Part shown: piece by piece, positions 33,294 to 41,219 of the stretch
How positions within the stretch are numbered: position 1 is the stretch's first letter
Layout of the letters: each line of letters starts with the position of its first letter
Assembly: GCA_045648505.1 (NCBI GenBank)
Contig: JAZROD010000010.1
Coordinates: forward strand, 28,509-92,508
From: RGIG8700 sp045648505
GTDB lineage: Bacteria > Bacillota > Clostridia > RGIG6154
Direction: 5' to 3'
DNA length: 64,000 bases
Program-made: the position numbers and the translations under genes
Notes under the pieces: model-generated
Seen by the model: only the letters and a program-made list of their open reading frames with translations
Databases searched by the model: none
What the model was told of the DNA's origin: nothing

Positions 33294-34496
33294 TTAATAA
33301 TATTTACTGTTTATTTTTTTCTTGATAACATTTACTATGCCAAGTAAAAGAAGGACTCCCACTATTAAACCTGCGAAGATATAAACCCACGCACCAACTG
33401 AATTTTCAATTTTAAGCTCTTCCCATAAGGAGTTCATATAAGAAAGCATTTCAGGTGAAAGATTCTGATAGTAACTTGAATTTATGCCCTTTGTAGGATA
33501 AAGAATTTCAATGGCATCTTCGTGAACCTCTGTCATACATTCAATATATTCAGGGTTTTCTTTTACAAGCATATTAGGAGAAGCGTAATATACATATTCT
33601 GCATTGGCAACAGAAATCTGCTCTGTAAGACAGAAGTTTATATATGCTTCTGCAAGTTCCTTGTTTCTTGCAACCTTTGGAATACACATTGCATCAACAA
33701 AAATATTGGTCTGACTTTTTGGATATACAAACGCAAGGTCTTCGTTGTCTTCATACATTGTAAGGAAGTCGCCTGCATAATAAGGAGCAATTGCCGCAGA
33801 ACCGTTTTTCATTTTATTGAAAACCTCGTCCATAACATAGCTCTGGATGTAAGGCTTCTGTTGTTTCAAAAGTTCTTTTGCTTCATCCCACTCTGCCTTA
33901 TTATAACTGTTTACATCATAACCCTTATAATAAAGCGCTGTTCCGAAAGCATCTCTTGGATTGTTAAACTGAAGGATTTTTCCTTTGTTGGCTTCATCCC
34001 ACATACAATCCCAGTCGTCTATTTCACCGTCAATCATAGCTGTGTTGTAAATAATTCCAACATATCCGCAAAAATATGGAACACTGTATTCTGATGTCGG
34101 GTCATAATAAGCATTTTTATACTGCTCATCTATATACTTGAAGTTTGGAATGTTTTCAAAATCAAGTTTTAAAAGCATATCTTCCTTAATCATTCTTGCA
34201 ATCATATAGTCAGAAGGAATAACAACATCATAGCTTGCCGCACCGCTTGAAATCTTATTATACATATCTTCGTTGCTTGCATAAGTTGTGTAGTTAACTT
34301 TAACCTTCTGTCCGTATGCGCTGTAATAATACTTTTCAAACTCTTTGTTAACATCAAGTGACCCTTCCGAACCATCAGAAATATATTCACCCCAGTTATA
34401 AACATTAAGAGTTAAAACTTCATCTTTATTTCCACAACCTGTAAACAGGCCTGCAAGGATAATGACAGAAAAAACAAGTGCAATTATTTTTTTCAT
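33294..34496 (-). CDS. potD: Spermidine/putrescine-binding lipoprotein with C-terminal membrane helix
   Basis: A 400-residue polyamine receptor. The lipobox LFTGC anchors Cys near residue 21, and NVYNWGEYI is the typical first strand of PotD/PotF. The Trp and acidic pocket residues of the family lie in WDCMWDEANKGKI. Unusually, a second membrane anchor (VYIFAGLIVGVLLLLGIV) and a Lys-rich tail end the protein. Start overlaps the potC stop (ATGA). Last gene of potABCD. Confidence 0.93.
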   Translation of the reverse strand: MKKIIALVFSVIILAGLFTGCGNKDEVLTLNVYNWGEYISDGSEGSLDVNKEFEKYYYSAYGQKVKVNYTTYASNEDMYNKISSGAASYDVVIPSDYMIARMIKEDMLLKLDFENIPNFKYIDEQYKNAYYDPTSEYSVPYFCGYVGIIYNTAMIDGEIDDWDCMWDEANKGKILQFNNPRDAFGTALYYKGYDVNSYNKAEWDEAKELLKQQKPYIQSYVMDEVFNKMKNGSAAIAPYYAGDFLTMYEDNEDLAFVYPKSQTNIFVDAMCIPKVARNKELAEAYINFCLTEQISVANAEYVYYASPNMLVKENPEYIECMTEVHEDAIEILYPTKGINSSYYQNLSPEMLSYMNSLWEELKIENSVGAWVYIFAGLIVGVLLLLGIVNVIKKKINSKYY

Positions 34497-35296
34497 TTGC
34501 CTGCCTCCTGTTTCTTTCCTTTTGACTCTGCAATATTTGACAGGATAAGCAGAATAAGAACTGCCCCGATCATAAGTGCAGAAAGTGCATAAATGTCAGG
34601 CTTAACCTCTTTTTTGGTCATTGAGTAGATAAGAAGAGGTAATGTCTGAAAATCATTTCCTGTTGTGAAATAGCTGATAACAAAGTCATCAAGTGATAAA
34701 GTAAATGCCATAATAAAGCCTGAAACAATACCCGGCATAATATTTGGAAGCTCCACCTTGAAAAATGCCTGAACAGGTGTGCAACCAAGGTCCATAGCCG
34801 CTTCGGTAAGAGATCTGTTGTAGCTTAAAGCTCTTGGTCTTACCGATAAAATAACATAAGGCAAGCAGAAAGTAACATGTGCAATCAATATAGTATTAAA
34901 GCCAAGCTTTTCTTCTGCACCAATAATTCCACCAACAAAAACAAATAAAAGCATCATAGAAATACCTGTCACAATTTCAGGATTCATCATAGGAATATTT
35001 GTTACAGATAATATTGAGCCTTTAACCGCCTTGCTTTTCATCTTTTCTATTCCCACAACCGCCGCTGTGCCGATTATGGTTGAAATAACTGCAGTTGAAA
35101 TTGCAAGCACAAGTGTGTTTTTAAGGGCATTAAAGGTTTCAGGACTTGAGAAAAGTTCTCTGTACCAGTAAAGTGAAGGCCCTGAAAAAGACCCTGTATT
35201 GCCGGTGCTGTTAAATGAAAAGAGCACCAGAACAACAATAGGAATATACAAAATTGTGAACACTAAAAATGTATAAATTTTAGAAAGTGCTTTCAT
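34493..35296 (-). CDS. potC: Spermidine/putrescine ABC permease PotC
   Basis: A 267-residue inner-membrane permease with six helices. The EAA loop reads EAAMDLGCTPVQAFFKVELPN, contacting the PotA ATPase. It overlaps potB by 1 bp and potD by 4 bp. Confidence 0.94.
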   Translation of the reverse strand: MKALSKIYTFLVFTILYIPIVVLVLFSFNSTGNTGSFSGPSLYWYRELFSSPETFNALKNTLVLAISTAVISTIIGTAAVVGIEKMKSKAVKGSILSVTNIPMMNPEIVTGISMMLLFVFVGGIIGAEEKLGFNTILIAHVTFCLPYVILSVRPRALSYNRSLTEAAMDLGCTPVQAFFKVELPNIMPGIVSGFIMAFTLSLDDFVISYFTTGNDFQTLPLLIYSMTKKEVKPDIYALSALMIGAVLILLILSNIAESKGKKQEAGK

Positions 35297-36114
35297 TATT
35301 TTGCACCTCCTTCTTCACCTGAAAACTTGTTCATCACAAACAATGATAAAAGAACAAGAATCATCATAACAAGGGAAATTGCCGCACCTACATTGTAGGT
35401 TGAAACATTCTGGAACTGTCTTTCAATGGTATCACCAAGAAGTTCAAATGTTCCGCCACCGAGTTTCTGTGAAATGTAGAATGTGCTTATACAAGGCACA
35501 AAAACCATAGTAATTCCCGAAACAATGCCTGACGCTGAAAGTGGAAGCACCACTTTTGTCATAGTCTTTAAAGGACTGCAACCAAGGTCTGATGCAGCTT
35601 CTAAAAGGCTTGTGTCAATTTTAGAAATAACGGTATAAATAGGCATAACCATATAAGGGAAAAAGTCATAGGCCATACCAAAAATAACCGCACCTTTTGT
35701 ACCAATCATACGAAAAGTATTAAGGTCAAGGCTTCTTAAAAATGTGTTAATCATTCCGCCATCATCCATAATAGCCATCATGGAATATGTTCTTATAAGA
35801 AGATTTGTCCACATAGGAAGCATTAAAAGCATAATATAAAGTCTCTGTTTTTTCGCACTTGACCTTGCTATTAAGTATGCAAGCGGATAACCGATAATAA
35901 AACAGAAAAATGTTGCAATAACCGAAAGACTAACAGAAAGAGCAAAGGTTTCTGCATGCTCGGAAAGTGCCAAAATATTTTCAAATGTAAAACTTCCCTC
36001 TCCGTCTGTAAACGCAAAATAAACAACAAAAATAAGGGGAAGTATGATAAAGAGCACAGACCACACAATATGCGGTGCGGCTACACCCTTACCTGACTTA
36101 AACAAATTTCTCAT
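35296..36114 (-). CDS. potB: Spermidine/putrescine ABC permease PotB
   Basis: A 272-residue permease. The EAA loop is EAASDLGCSPLKTMTKVVLP, and SLFVMNKFSG forms the C-terminal end. Starts two bases after the potA stop. Confidence 0.94.
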   Translation of the reverse strand: MRNLFKSGKGVAAPHIVWSVLFIILPLIFVVYFAFTDGEGSFTFENILALSEHAETFALSVSLSVIATFFCFIIGYPLAYLIARSSAKKQRLYIMLLMLPMWTNLLIRTYSMMAIMDDGGMINTFLRSLDLNTFRMIGTKGAVIFGMAYDFFPYMVMPIYTVISKIDTSLLEAASDLGCSPLKTMTKVVLPLSASGIVSGITMVFVPCISTFYISQKLGGGTFELLGDTIERQFQNVSTYNVGAAISLVMMILVLLSLFVMNKFSGEEGGAK

Positions 36115-36116
36115 TC

Positions 36117-37241
36117 TTATTCCTCATCATCAACAATAGAAAGTTCTTCGATTTCGTCACTGAAGGTTGAATAGTCACCAAACTGACCTGAATATTCAGA
36201 TTTTTTCATAATGTGAATTGCATCAGGCTCAATATAAAGACCGATTTTTTCGTTTTCTGCAACAAAGTCTGTTGTCTGTATCATCCACTTGAAACCGCCG
36301 ATATCAACGATAATTTCCCAGTGAACGCCTTTAAATGTAACAGATGTAACAACGCCTGTAAGCATACCTTTTTCAACCTCAACAACGTCAACATCTTCAG
36401 GTCTTACAACAACATCAACTGCTTCGTTTTTATCAAAATCCTTATCCACACATTCAAAAGTGTGTCCTGAAAATTTAACTTTAAAGTCTTCAAGCATAAC
36501 ACCGTCAACAATGTTACTTTCGCCGATAAAGTCTGCAACAAAAGCATTTTCAGGCTCGTTGTAAATGTCAGTAGGTGTACCAATCTGCTGAATTCTTCCG
36601 TCCGCCATAACCACAACCACATCAGACATTGAAAGAGCTTCCTCCTGGTCGTGAGTTACATATATGAATGTAATGCCTGTCTGCTTCTGAATTTTTTTCA
36701 GTTCGTTCTGCATATCCTTACGAAGCTTTAAGTCAAGAGCACCAAGTGGCTCGTCAAGAAGAAGAACTTTAGGATTTGCAATTAAAGCTCTTGCAATTGC
36801 AACTCTCTGTTGCTGACCGCCTGAAAGAAGATTAACATTCTTTCTTTCAAAGCCTTTAAGAGCAACAAGTTCAAGCATTTCCTTTACCTTTTCTGCAATT
36901 TCTTTGTTAGGAACTTTCTGAAGTCTTAAAGAAAAAGCAATGTTTTCATAAACATTAAGGTGTGGGAACAGGGCATACTTCTGAAAAACTGTATTAACAT
37001 ATCTTTCATAAGATGGGATTTCATTCATTTTCTTGCCTTCAAAAAACAACTCACCGCTGTCAGGCTGTGTAAAACCGCCAATCATTCTTAATGTTGTTGT
37101 TTTACCGCATCCCGAAGGACCTAAAAGAGTGATAAACTGCTTATCATAAATATCAAGACTTACATTGTCAAGAACAGTTTCACCGTCATATTCTTTTGAA
37201 ATATTTTTAAGTTCTATAATTTTATTCATTTTTATGTTCAT
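36117..37241 (-). CDS. potA: Spermidine/putrescine ABC ATPase PotA
   Basis: A 374-residue ATPase with Walker A GPSGCGKTT, signature LSGGQQQR, Walker B VLLLDEPLGALD and His-switch YVTHDQEEA. A C-terminal TOBE domain begins near residue 235. First gene of potABCD. The ATG at 37241 lies only three bases after AAGGAG, while an in-frame ATG four codons later has a long spacing, so the exact start is uncertain. Transcription comes through a long structured leader with an internal terminator. Confidence 0.93.
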   Translation of the reverse strand: MNIKMNKIIELKNISKEYDGETVLDNVSLDIYDKQFITLLGPSGCGKTTTLRMIGGFTQPDSGELFFEGKKMNEIPSYERYVNTVFQKYALFPHLNVYENIAFSLRLQKVPNKEIAEKVKEMLELVALKGFERKNVNLLSGGQQQRVAIARALIANPKVLLLDEPLGALDLKLRKDMQNELKKIQKQTGITFIYVTHDQEEALSMSDVVVVMADGRIQQIGTPTDIYNEPENAFVADFIGESNIVDGVMLEDFKVKFSGHTFECVDKDFDKNEAVDVVVRPEDVDVVEVEKGMLTGVVTSVTFKGVHWEIIVDIGGFKWMIQTTDFVAENEKIGLYIEPDAIHIMKKSEYSGQFGDYSTFSDEIEELSIVDDEE

Positions 37242-37263
37242 TAACTCCTTTCACAAAACAAAG

Positions 37264-37360
37264 CTGAAAGAAAATTGCACAGGTTGCGCTGATTTGCGAC
37301 TGTCGTGTACTTTGTGTACACAAATGAGCAAAACGGTGCAAGATGTGTGATTTTATTCAG
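37264..37360. repeat. Palindromic element with CAGGTTG core, copy 2
   Basis: Core CACAGGTTGCGCTGATTTG and GTGCAAGATGTGT is shared with the element at 24.8 kb. Here the arms are CTGAA..AAAAT and ATTTTATTCAG, unlike the first copy's arms but again complementary. An extra GTGTAC-based palindrome lies in the middle. It sits between the leader RNA's terminator and potA. Confidence 0.78.
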
Positions 37361-37379
37361 TCTTCACCTCCTGAATAAA
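37352..37379 (-). promoter_or_regulatory. Hairpin presenting an orphan Shine-Dalgarno sequence
   Basis: On minus, TTTATTCAG and CTGAATAAA are perfect 9-bp arms around a loop containing GAGGTGAAGA. Together with the arm this gives AGGAGGTGA, but no start codon follows at a usable distance. The 37352-37360 arm could instead pair with CTGAA at 37264. Confidence 0.6.
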
Positions 37380-37408
37380 AAAAGGACAAGTGATTACATC
37401 ACTTGTCC
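37377..37408 (-). terminator. Terminator of the leader RNA
   Basis: Perfect 11-bp stem, loop GTA on minus, followed by seven T. About 135 nt before potA. Confidence 0.93.
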
Positions 37409-37649
37409 TTAAAAAATCCCTGTATAAAAGGCTTTCGGATAGGTTTCGAGAGTCTTACGCGTACTCTTATTGACCGTTTCACAAGCAGATGTAAAATCAT
37501 CTTTTTTGGTTATAAAGTAACCAACTTATAAAATTTGAGCTTTTAACTCAATCAATAATGCAGATAAACTGCTGTCTTCGGCGTTCGACCCGGCTGTCCG
37601 TTGCCATTTCCGATATAAATCGGTGGTCATATTTTGTCGTTTTTAAAAC
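37377..37649 (-). ncRNA. Structured leader or independent RNA upstream of potABCD (about 270 nt)
   Basis: It is bounded by a consensus promoter and by a perfect 11-bp terminator (37384-37394 with 37398-37408, then seven T). No ORF fits. Hairpins include 37610-37614/37619-37623, 37560-37563/37569-37572, 37506-37512/37518-37524, 37487-37491/37498-37502 and 37449-37453/37463-37467. The 5' part is G/C-rich against an A/T-rich background (GGACAGCCGGGTCGAACGCC on minus). I could not match it to a riboswitch or housekeeping RNA from memory. Confidence 0.7.
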
Positions 37650-37655
37650 ATTATG

Positions 37656-37684
37656 AGTATATCACAGTTTTGATGCTCTGTCAA
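37656..37684 (-). promoter_or_regulatory. Promoter of the leader RNA/pot operon
   Basis: On minus, TTGACA (37684-37679) and TATACT (37661-37656), spacer 17 bp, with TGTGA before the -10. Confidence 0.88.
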
Positions 37685-37700
37685 TCTCTTTTAAAAGGTT

Positions 37701-37785
37701 AATAGAGTATTGTTCGGGTGAACATTGTCTTCGAAATATTCTGCCCTGCCGTCATTTAAACAGACAATATACATATCACTCTATT
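37701..37785. repeat. Palindromic element overlapping the MATE stop codon
   Basis: Outer arms AATAGAGT/ACTCTATT (37701-37708 with 37778-37785), inner arms ATTGTC/GACAAT (37724-37729 with 37763-37768) and a GTTC-GGGT-GAAC hairpin. It has the same arm-plus-core plan as the elements at 21.7, 24.8 and 37.26 kb. It may act as the terminator of the first MATE gene. Confidence 0.65.
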
Positions 37786-39136
37786 CATCCTTTAACATTC
37801 TGAGTTTTTTCTTTGCAAAAAAGAAATATAAAACACCACAGCACAATATACACAAAATCCATGTTAGAAGAAAAATTATATAAATACTTTCAATTGTTCC
37901 AAGTGTTTTAAATACCGTCCAGAGCCATAAAACTCTGAATCCACAGCAGGTTACAAGTGAGATTATCATTGTCTGTATTGCATATCCGCAAGCTTTAAGC
38001 GTACCTGTAAAAATTTCCATTATTCCGCACACAAAATACGGCAGACAAATATATGCAAATCTTATTTTTGCATATTCAACTGCAACCGGAGAATTAGGGC
38101 AATACAGTTTTGCCAGATTTTCACCGAAAATGAACAAACAAATTCCCATTAAAAGGCCAAGCACTGTAACAAGCAAGCTTCCTTCAAAAATCACCTTATC
38201 TATTCTTCTACCTTTTTTAGCACCGATATTCTGTCCAACGATTGTAGTTGCTGCAACAGAAAAAGCATTCATTGCAATATAAACAAAAGAATCTATATTC
38301 TGCGCCGCCGCATTACCTGCCACCACATCAGAGCCAAAGCTGTTAATTGATGACTGAACAACAATATTTGCAAGGGAAAACACACTTCCCTGTATCCCTG
38401 ACGGAATTCCAATGCTTAAAATTCTTTTAAGAACTGTGTAGCTTGGTGTAAAATTTTTAGGCTCAAACTTATAAACCTCATCGGTTTTAATCATATCTCT
38501 TAAAACAAGTCCTGCCGCCGCATACTGGGAAACTGCAGTTGCAAGACCAACACCTGCTGCTCCCATCTTAAACTGAATAACAAAAATCAGGTTGAGCACC
38601 ACATTTACCACCCCTGCAACAGAAAGGTAAATAAGGGGTCTTCTTGTTTCTCCGTCTGCCCTTAAAATGCCTGCACAAAAATTATAAACCATAGAAGCAG
38701 GAACACCTAAAAAGTACATTCTGAAATAAATAACCGCCTGGTCAACAACATCATGGGGAACATCTATTCCCACAAGAAAAATTCTTGCACAGGATATGCC
38801 GACAGTTGCACAAATAAGACCGCACACAAGTGCAGTAAGTATAGAAGTGTCCACAGTCTTTTTAACCATTTTTCTGTCATTTGCACCGATAAACACCGCC
38901 GCAACAACATTTGAACCAACTGCAATTCCTATTGCAAGACCTATAATCAGATTTATAAGGGAATTGGTTGAGCCAACTGCCGCAAGTGCCGTTTCACCTG
39001 CAAACTGTCCCACAACCACAAGGTCTGCCGCATTAAAAAGGGTTTGCAAAACCCCCGTTGCTATAAGTGGCAACACAAATATTATAAATTTTTTCAGCAA
39101 ATGTCCTTTTGTAAAATCAATAGCTGTAGTTTTCAT
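37781..39136 (-). CDS. MATE-family multidrug/metabolite exporter 1
   Basis: A 451-residue exporter with 12 helices in two six-helix halves. N-terminal KKFIIFVLPLIATGVLQTLF and DLVVVGQFAGETALAAVG are typical MATE. The second half repeats with GIPSGIQGSVFSLANIVVQS. It is closely related to the next gene (same segment order, nearly equal length), so the pair arose by tandem duplication. Own promoter upstream. Confidence 0.93.
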   Translation of the reverse strand: MKTTAIDFTKGHLLKKFIIFVLPLIATGVLQTLFNAADLVVVGQFAGETALAAVGSTNSLINLIIGLAIGIAVGSNVVAAVFIGANDRKMVKKTVDTSILTALVCGLICATVGISCARIFLVGIDVPHDVVDQAVIYFRMYFLGVPASMVYNFCAGILRADGETRRPLIYLSVAGVVNVVLNLIFVIQFKMGAAGVGLATAVSQYAAAGLVLRDMIKTDEVYKFEPKNFTPSYTVLKRILSIGIPSGIQGSVFSLANIVVQSSINSFGSDVVAGNAAAQNIDSFVYIAMNAFSVAATTIVGQNIGAKKGRRIDKVIFEGSLLVTVLGLLMGICLFIFGENLAKLYCPNSPVAVEYAKIRFAYICLPYFVCGIMEIFTGTLKACGYAIQTMIISLVTCCGFRVLWLWTVFKTLGTIESIYIIFLLTWILCILCCGVLYFFFAKKKLRMLKDE

Positions 39137-39154
39137 TAAACCACCTCAAGACCC

Positions 39155-39182
39155 ATTATACTCTTTTTATAAATTTATTCAA
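39155..39182 (-). promoter_or_regulatory. Promoter of MATE exporter 1
   Basis: On minus, TTGAAT and TATAAT with a 16-bp spacer. Confidence 0.6.
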
Positions 39183-39191
39183 CCCTAAAAA

Positions 39192-39220
39192 TAAAAATAT
39201 CTCTCATAAAGAGAGATATT
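39192..39220 (-). terminator. Terminator overlapping the end of MATE exporter 2
   Basis: Stem 39196-39205 with 39211-39220 (10 bp), loop TTTAT on minus, then TTTTTATTTTTAG. The upstream arm is made of the last sense codons. Confidence 0.8.
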
Positions 39221-40553
39221 TCATTCTTTTTTTAGTAGAAAGTAAATATATAAGTCCGTTAAACACAATTGCAAGAATCCAGGTTATTATGTATGAAACA
39301 TAAACACTTTCAAGCGTTTTAAGGCTTTCAAAAACAGTATAAATCCATATAATTCTTACTCCGCAGCAAAAAACAAGAGATACAATCATTGAAGAAAGTG
39401 CGCTTCCGCAGGATTTTAATATGCCTGTAAAAACCTCCATTATTCCGCAAAGGAAATAAGGAACTGTTATCCACAAGAATCTCACCATAGAATACTGAAT
39501 CGCATCTTTGTTATCAGGGCAATAAAGCTTAGCAAGAGGTTCACCAAAAGTATATGTAACAATACCAAGAGTTACACCTATTATGGTAACCATAATAACT
39601 GCTTCTCCCAACAACTTATCAACTCGTTTATACTGCTTTGCCCCCATATTCTGACCGGCAATGGTTGTTGCCGCAACAGAAAAGGCATTCATTGCAATAT
39701 AAACAAAGTTTTCAATGTTACTTGCCGCCGCATTACCTGCAACAACATCAGGACCAAGGCTGTTAACCGCAGACTGAATAATAATGTTTGAAAGGGAGAA
39801 CACCATACTCTGAAGTCCTGATGGAAGTCCTACTGTTAAAATTCTTTGAAACACCGTAAAGCTTGGAGTTAATTTTGCAGGAGTAAATTTATAAATCTCT
39901 TCGGTTTTCATCATATGTCCAAGAACAAGTGCCGCAGACATATACTGTGTTATTGCGGTTGCAAGAGCAACCCCTGCAACACCCCAGATTTTAACAAGCA
40001 CAATATCAAGCACAATATTGGAAACCGCCGCAACTGCAAGACACATAAGCGGTTTTCTTGTTTCGCCTGCCGCTCTTAAAATTGCAGAGCAGAAATTATA
40101 AAGCATCTGTGCAGGAATACCAATAAAGAAAACTCTGAAGTATATTACTGCCATATCTAAAATTTCTGCAGGCGTTTTCATCAATGTCAAAAGTGGTCTT
40201 GCACCCAACACACCAACAATGGTACACAAAACACCACAACCAATTGCAGTTAAAACAGATGTATCAACTGCTTTTTTTACCATTTGCTTGTTGCATGAAC
40301 CGATAAAAATCGAAGCAACAACATTTGCTCCCACCGAAAGTCCGATAGCAAGTGCAAGAATAAGGCTTACAAGTGAACTTGTTGCCCCTACTGCCGCCAT
40401 AGCATTTGCATCTATAAACTGCCCTGTAACAACAAGATCTGTTGCATTAAAAAGCATCTGCACAAGTCCCGCAAAAATAATCGGAATAACAAAAATTATA
40501 AATTTTTTAAGCATATGACCTCTTGTGAAGTCAATAGTCCCTGTTTTTTTCAT
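39204..40553 (-). CDS. MATE-family multidrug/metabolite exporter 2
   Basis: A 449-residue paralogue of the adjacent exporter. KKFIIFVIPIIFAGLVQMLF, GQFIDANAMAAVGATSSLV and GLPSGLQSMVFSLSNIIIQS line up with the neighbour. Twelve helices, Na+ or H+ antiport expected. The substrate is unknown. Confidence 0.93.
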   Translation of the reverse strand: MKKTGTIDFTRGHMLKKFIIFVIPIIFAGLVQMLFNATDLVVTGQFIDANAMAAVGATSSLVSLILALAIGLSVGANVVASIFIGSCNKQMVKKAVDTSVLTAIGCGVLCTIVGVLGARPLLTLMKTPAEILDMAVIYFRVFFIGIPAQMLYNFCSAILRAAGETRKPLMCLAVAAVSNIVLDIVLVKIWGVAGVALATAITQYMSAALVLGHMMKTEEIYKFTPAKLTPSFTVFQRILTVGLPSGLQSMVFSLSNIIIQSAVNSLGPDVVAGNAAASNIENFVYIAMNAFSVAATTIAGQNMGAKQYKRVDKLLGEAVIMVTIIGVTLGIVTYTFGEPLAKLYCPDNKDAIQYSMVRFLWITVPYFLCGIMEVFTGILKSCGSALSSMIVSLVFCCGVRIIWIYTVFESLKTLESVYVSYIITWILAIVFNGLIYLLSTKKRMKYLSL

Positions 40554-40590
40554 ACAAAAATCCGCCTTTCAGATTTTTAACACCTGCTTA

Positions 40591-40618
40591 ATTATACATA
40601 TGTCAAATAATTTTTCAA
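40591..40618 (-). promoter_or_regulatory. Promoter of MATE exporter 2
   Basis: On minus, TTGAAA and TATAAT with a 16-bp spacer. Confidence 0.6.
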
Positions 40619-40657
40619 GTCAGATTTTGATTTTTTTGTGCTATTTTTTGCTCTTTT

Positions 40658-41182
40658 TTATTTTATGTATTCCAACAGCTCTTTTATTGCTTCTTTGTCG
40701 GAAAAATCGCAATCCGCATCGCAAAGTTCAATCAAAAGCTTTTCCATTTCAGTTGCATTTTCTTTACTGCTCATTATTTTTTTAAGAGTTTTTAGTGCAG
40801 TCCTGTGCACAAGACTTAATTCTGAAAGCACCATCTTACCCATAAAATTGAAAACCTTGACATTTTCAGGCAGACCGTTTTTAAAATTCTTCTCTATTAC
40901 CATTTTATCATAGTACTCTCTGCAATCAAGAGGTGTTATCCCCGTTGAAAAAACTGCAATCTTTTTATCTTTAAAAGCCTCAATGTTTTTAGTTATAAGA
41001 CTCACACCGTTTATAATCTCTGCATAAAGACCTCCGCCATAGATAATAGCATCATATTTCTGCAAATCTTCAGCTTTAATATCTTTTGCATCAAAACACT
41101 CACACCCAAGCTCATCTGCAATCCATTTTGCATACTGTCTTGTTGAGCCGTATTTTGATTTATAAATTACAATGGATTTCAT
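40658..41182 (-). CDS. Flavodoxin-domain protein
   Basis: A 174-residue protein. The phosphate-binding loop KSKYGSTRQYAKWIA of the flavodoxin fold opens the sequence, and AIIYGGGLYAEIING and FSTGITPLD supply the other FMN-contacting loops. Close to protoporphyrinogen-oxidase-like flavodoxins (Flavodoxin_5) in size. A C-terminal helix with DADCDFSDKEA follows. AAGGAG precedes the start. It lies 37 bp after the methyltransferase gene and may share its transcript. Confidence 0.85.
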   Translation of the reverse strand: MKSIVIYKSKYGSTRQYAKWIADELGCECFDAKDIKAEDLQKYDAIIYGGGLYAEIINGVSLITKNIEAFKDKKIAVFSTGITPLDCREYYDKMVIEKNFKNGLPENVKVFNFMGKMVLSELSLVHRTALKTLKKIMSSKENATEMEKLLIELCDADCDFSDKEAIKELLEYIK

Positions 41183-41219
41183 TAAAAGTCTCCTTATTTG
41201 TGATTGCCCTCAGGCAAAC

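Noticed and set aside
33522..34094. Plus-strand open frame of 190 codons opposite potD
   Set aside because: It is a shadow of potD: Cys/Phe/Ile-rich, no ribosome site, no recognisable domain.
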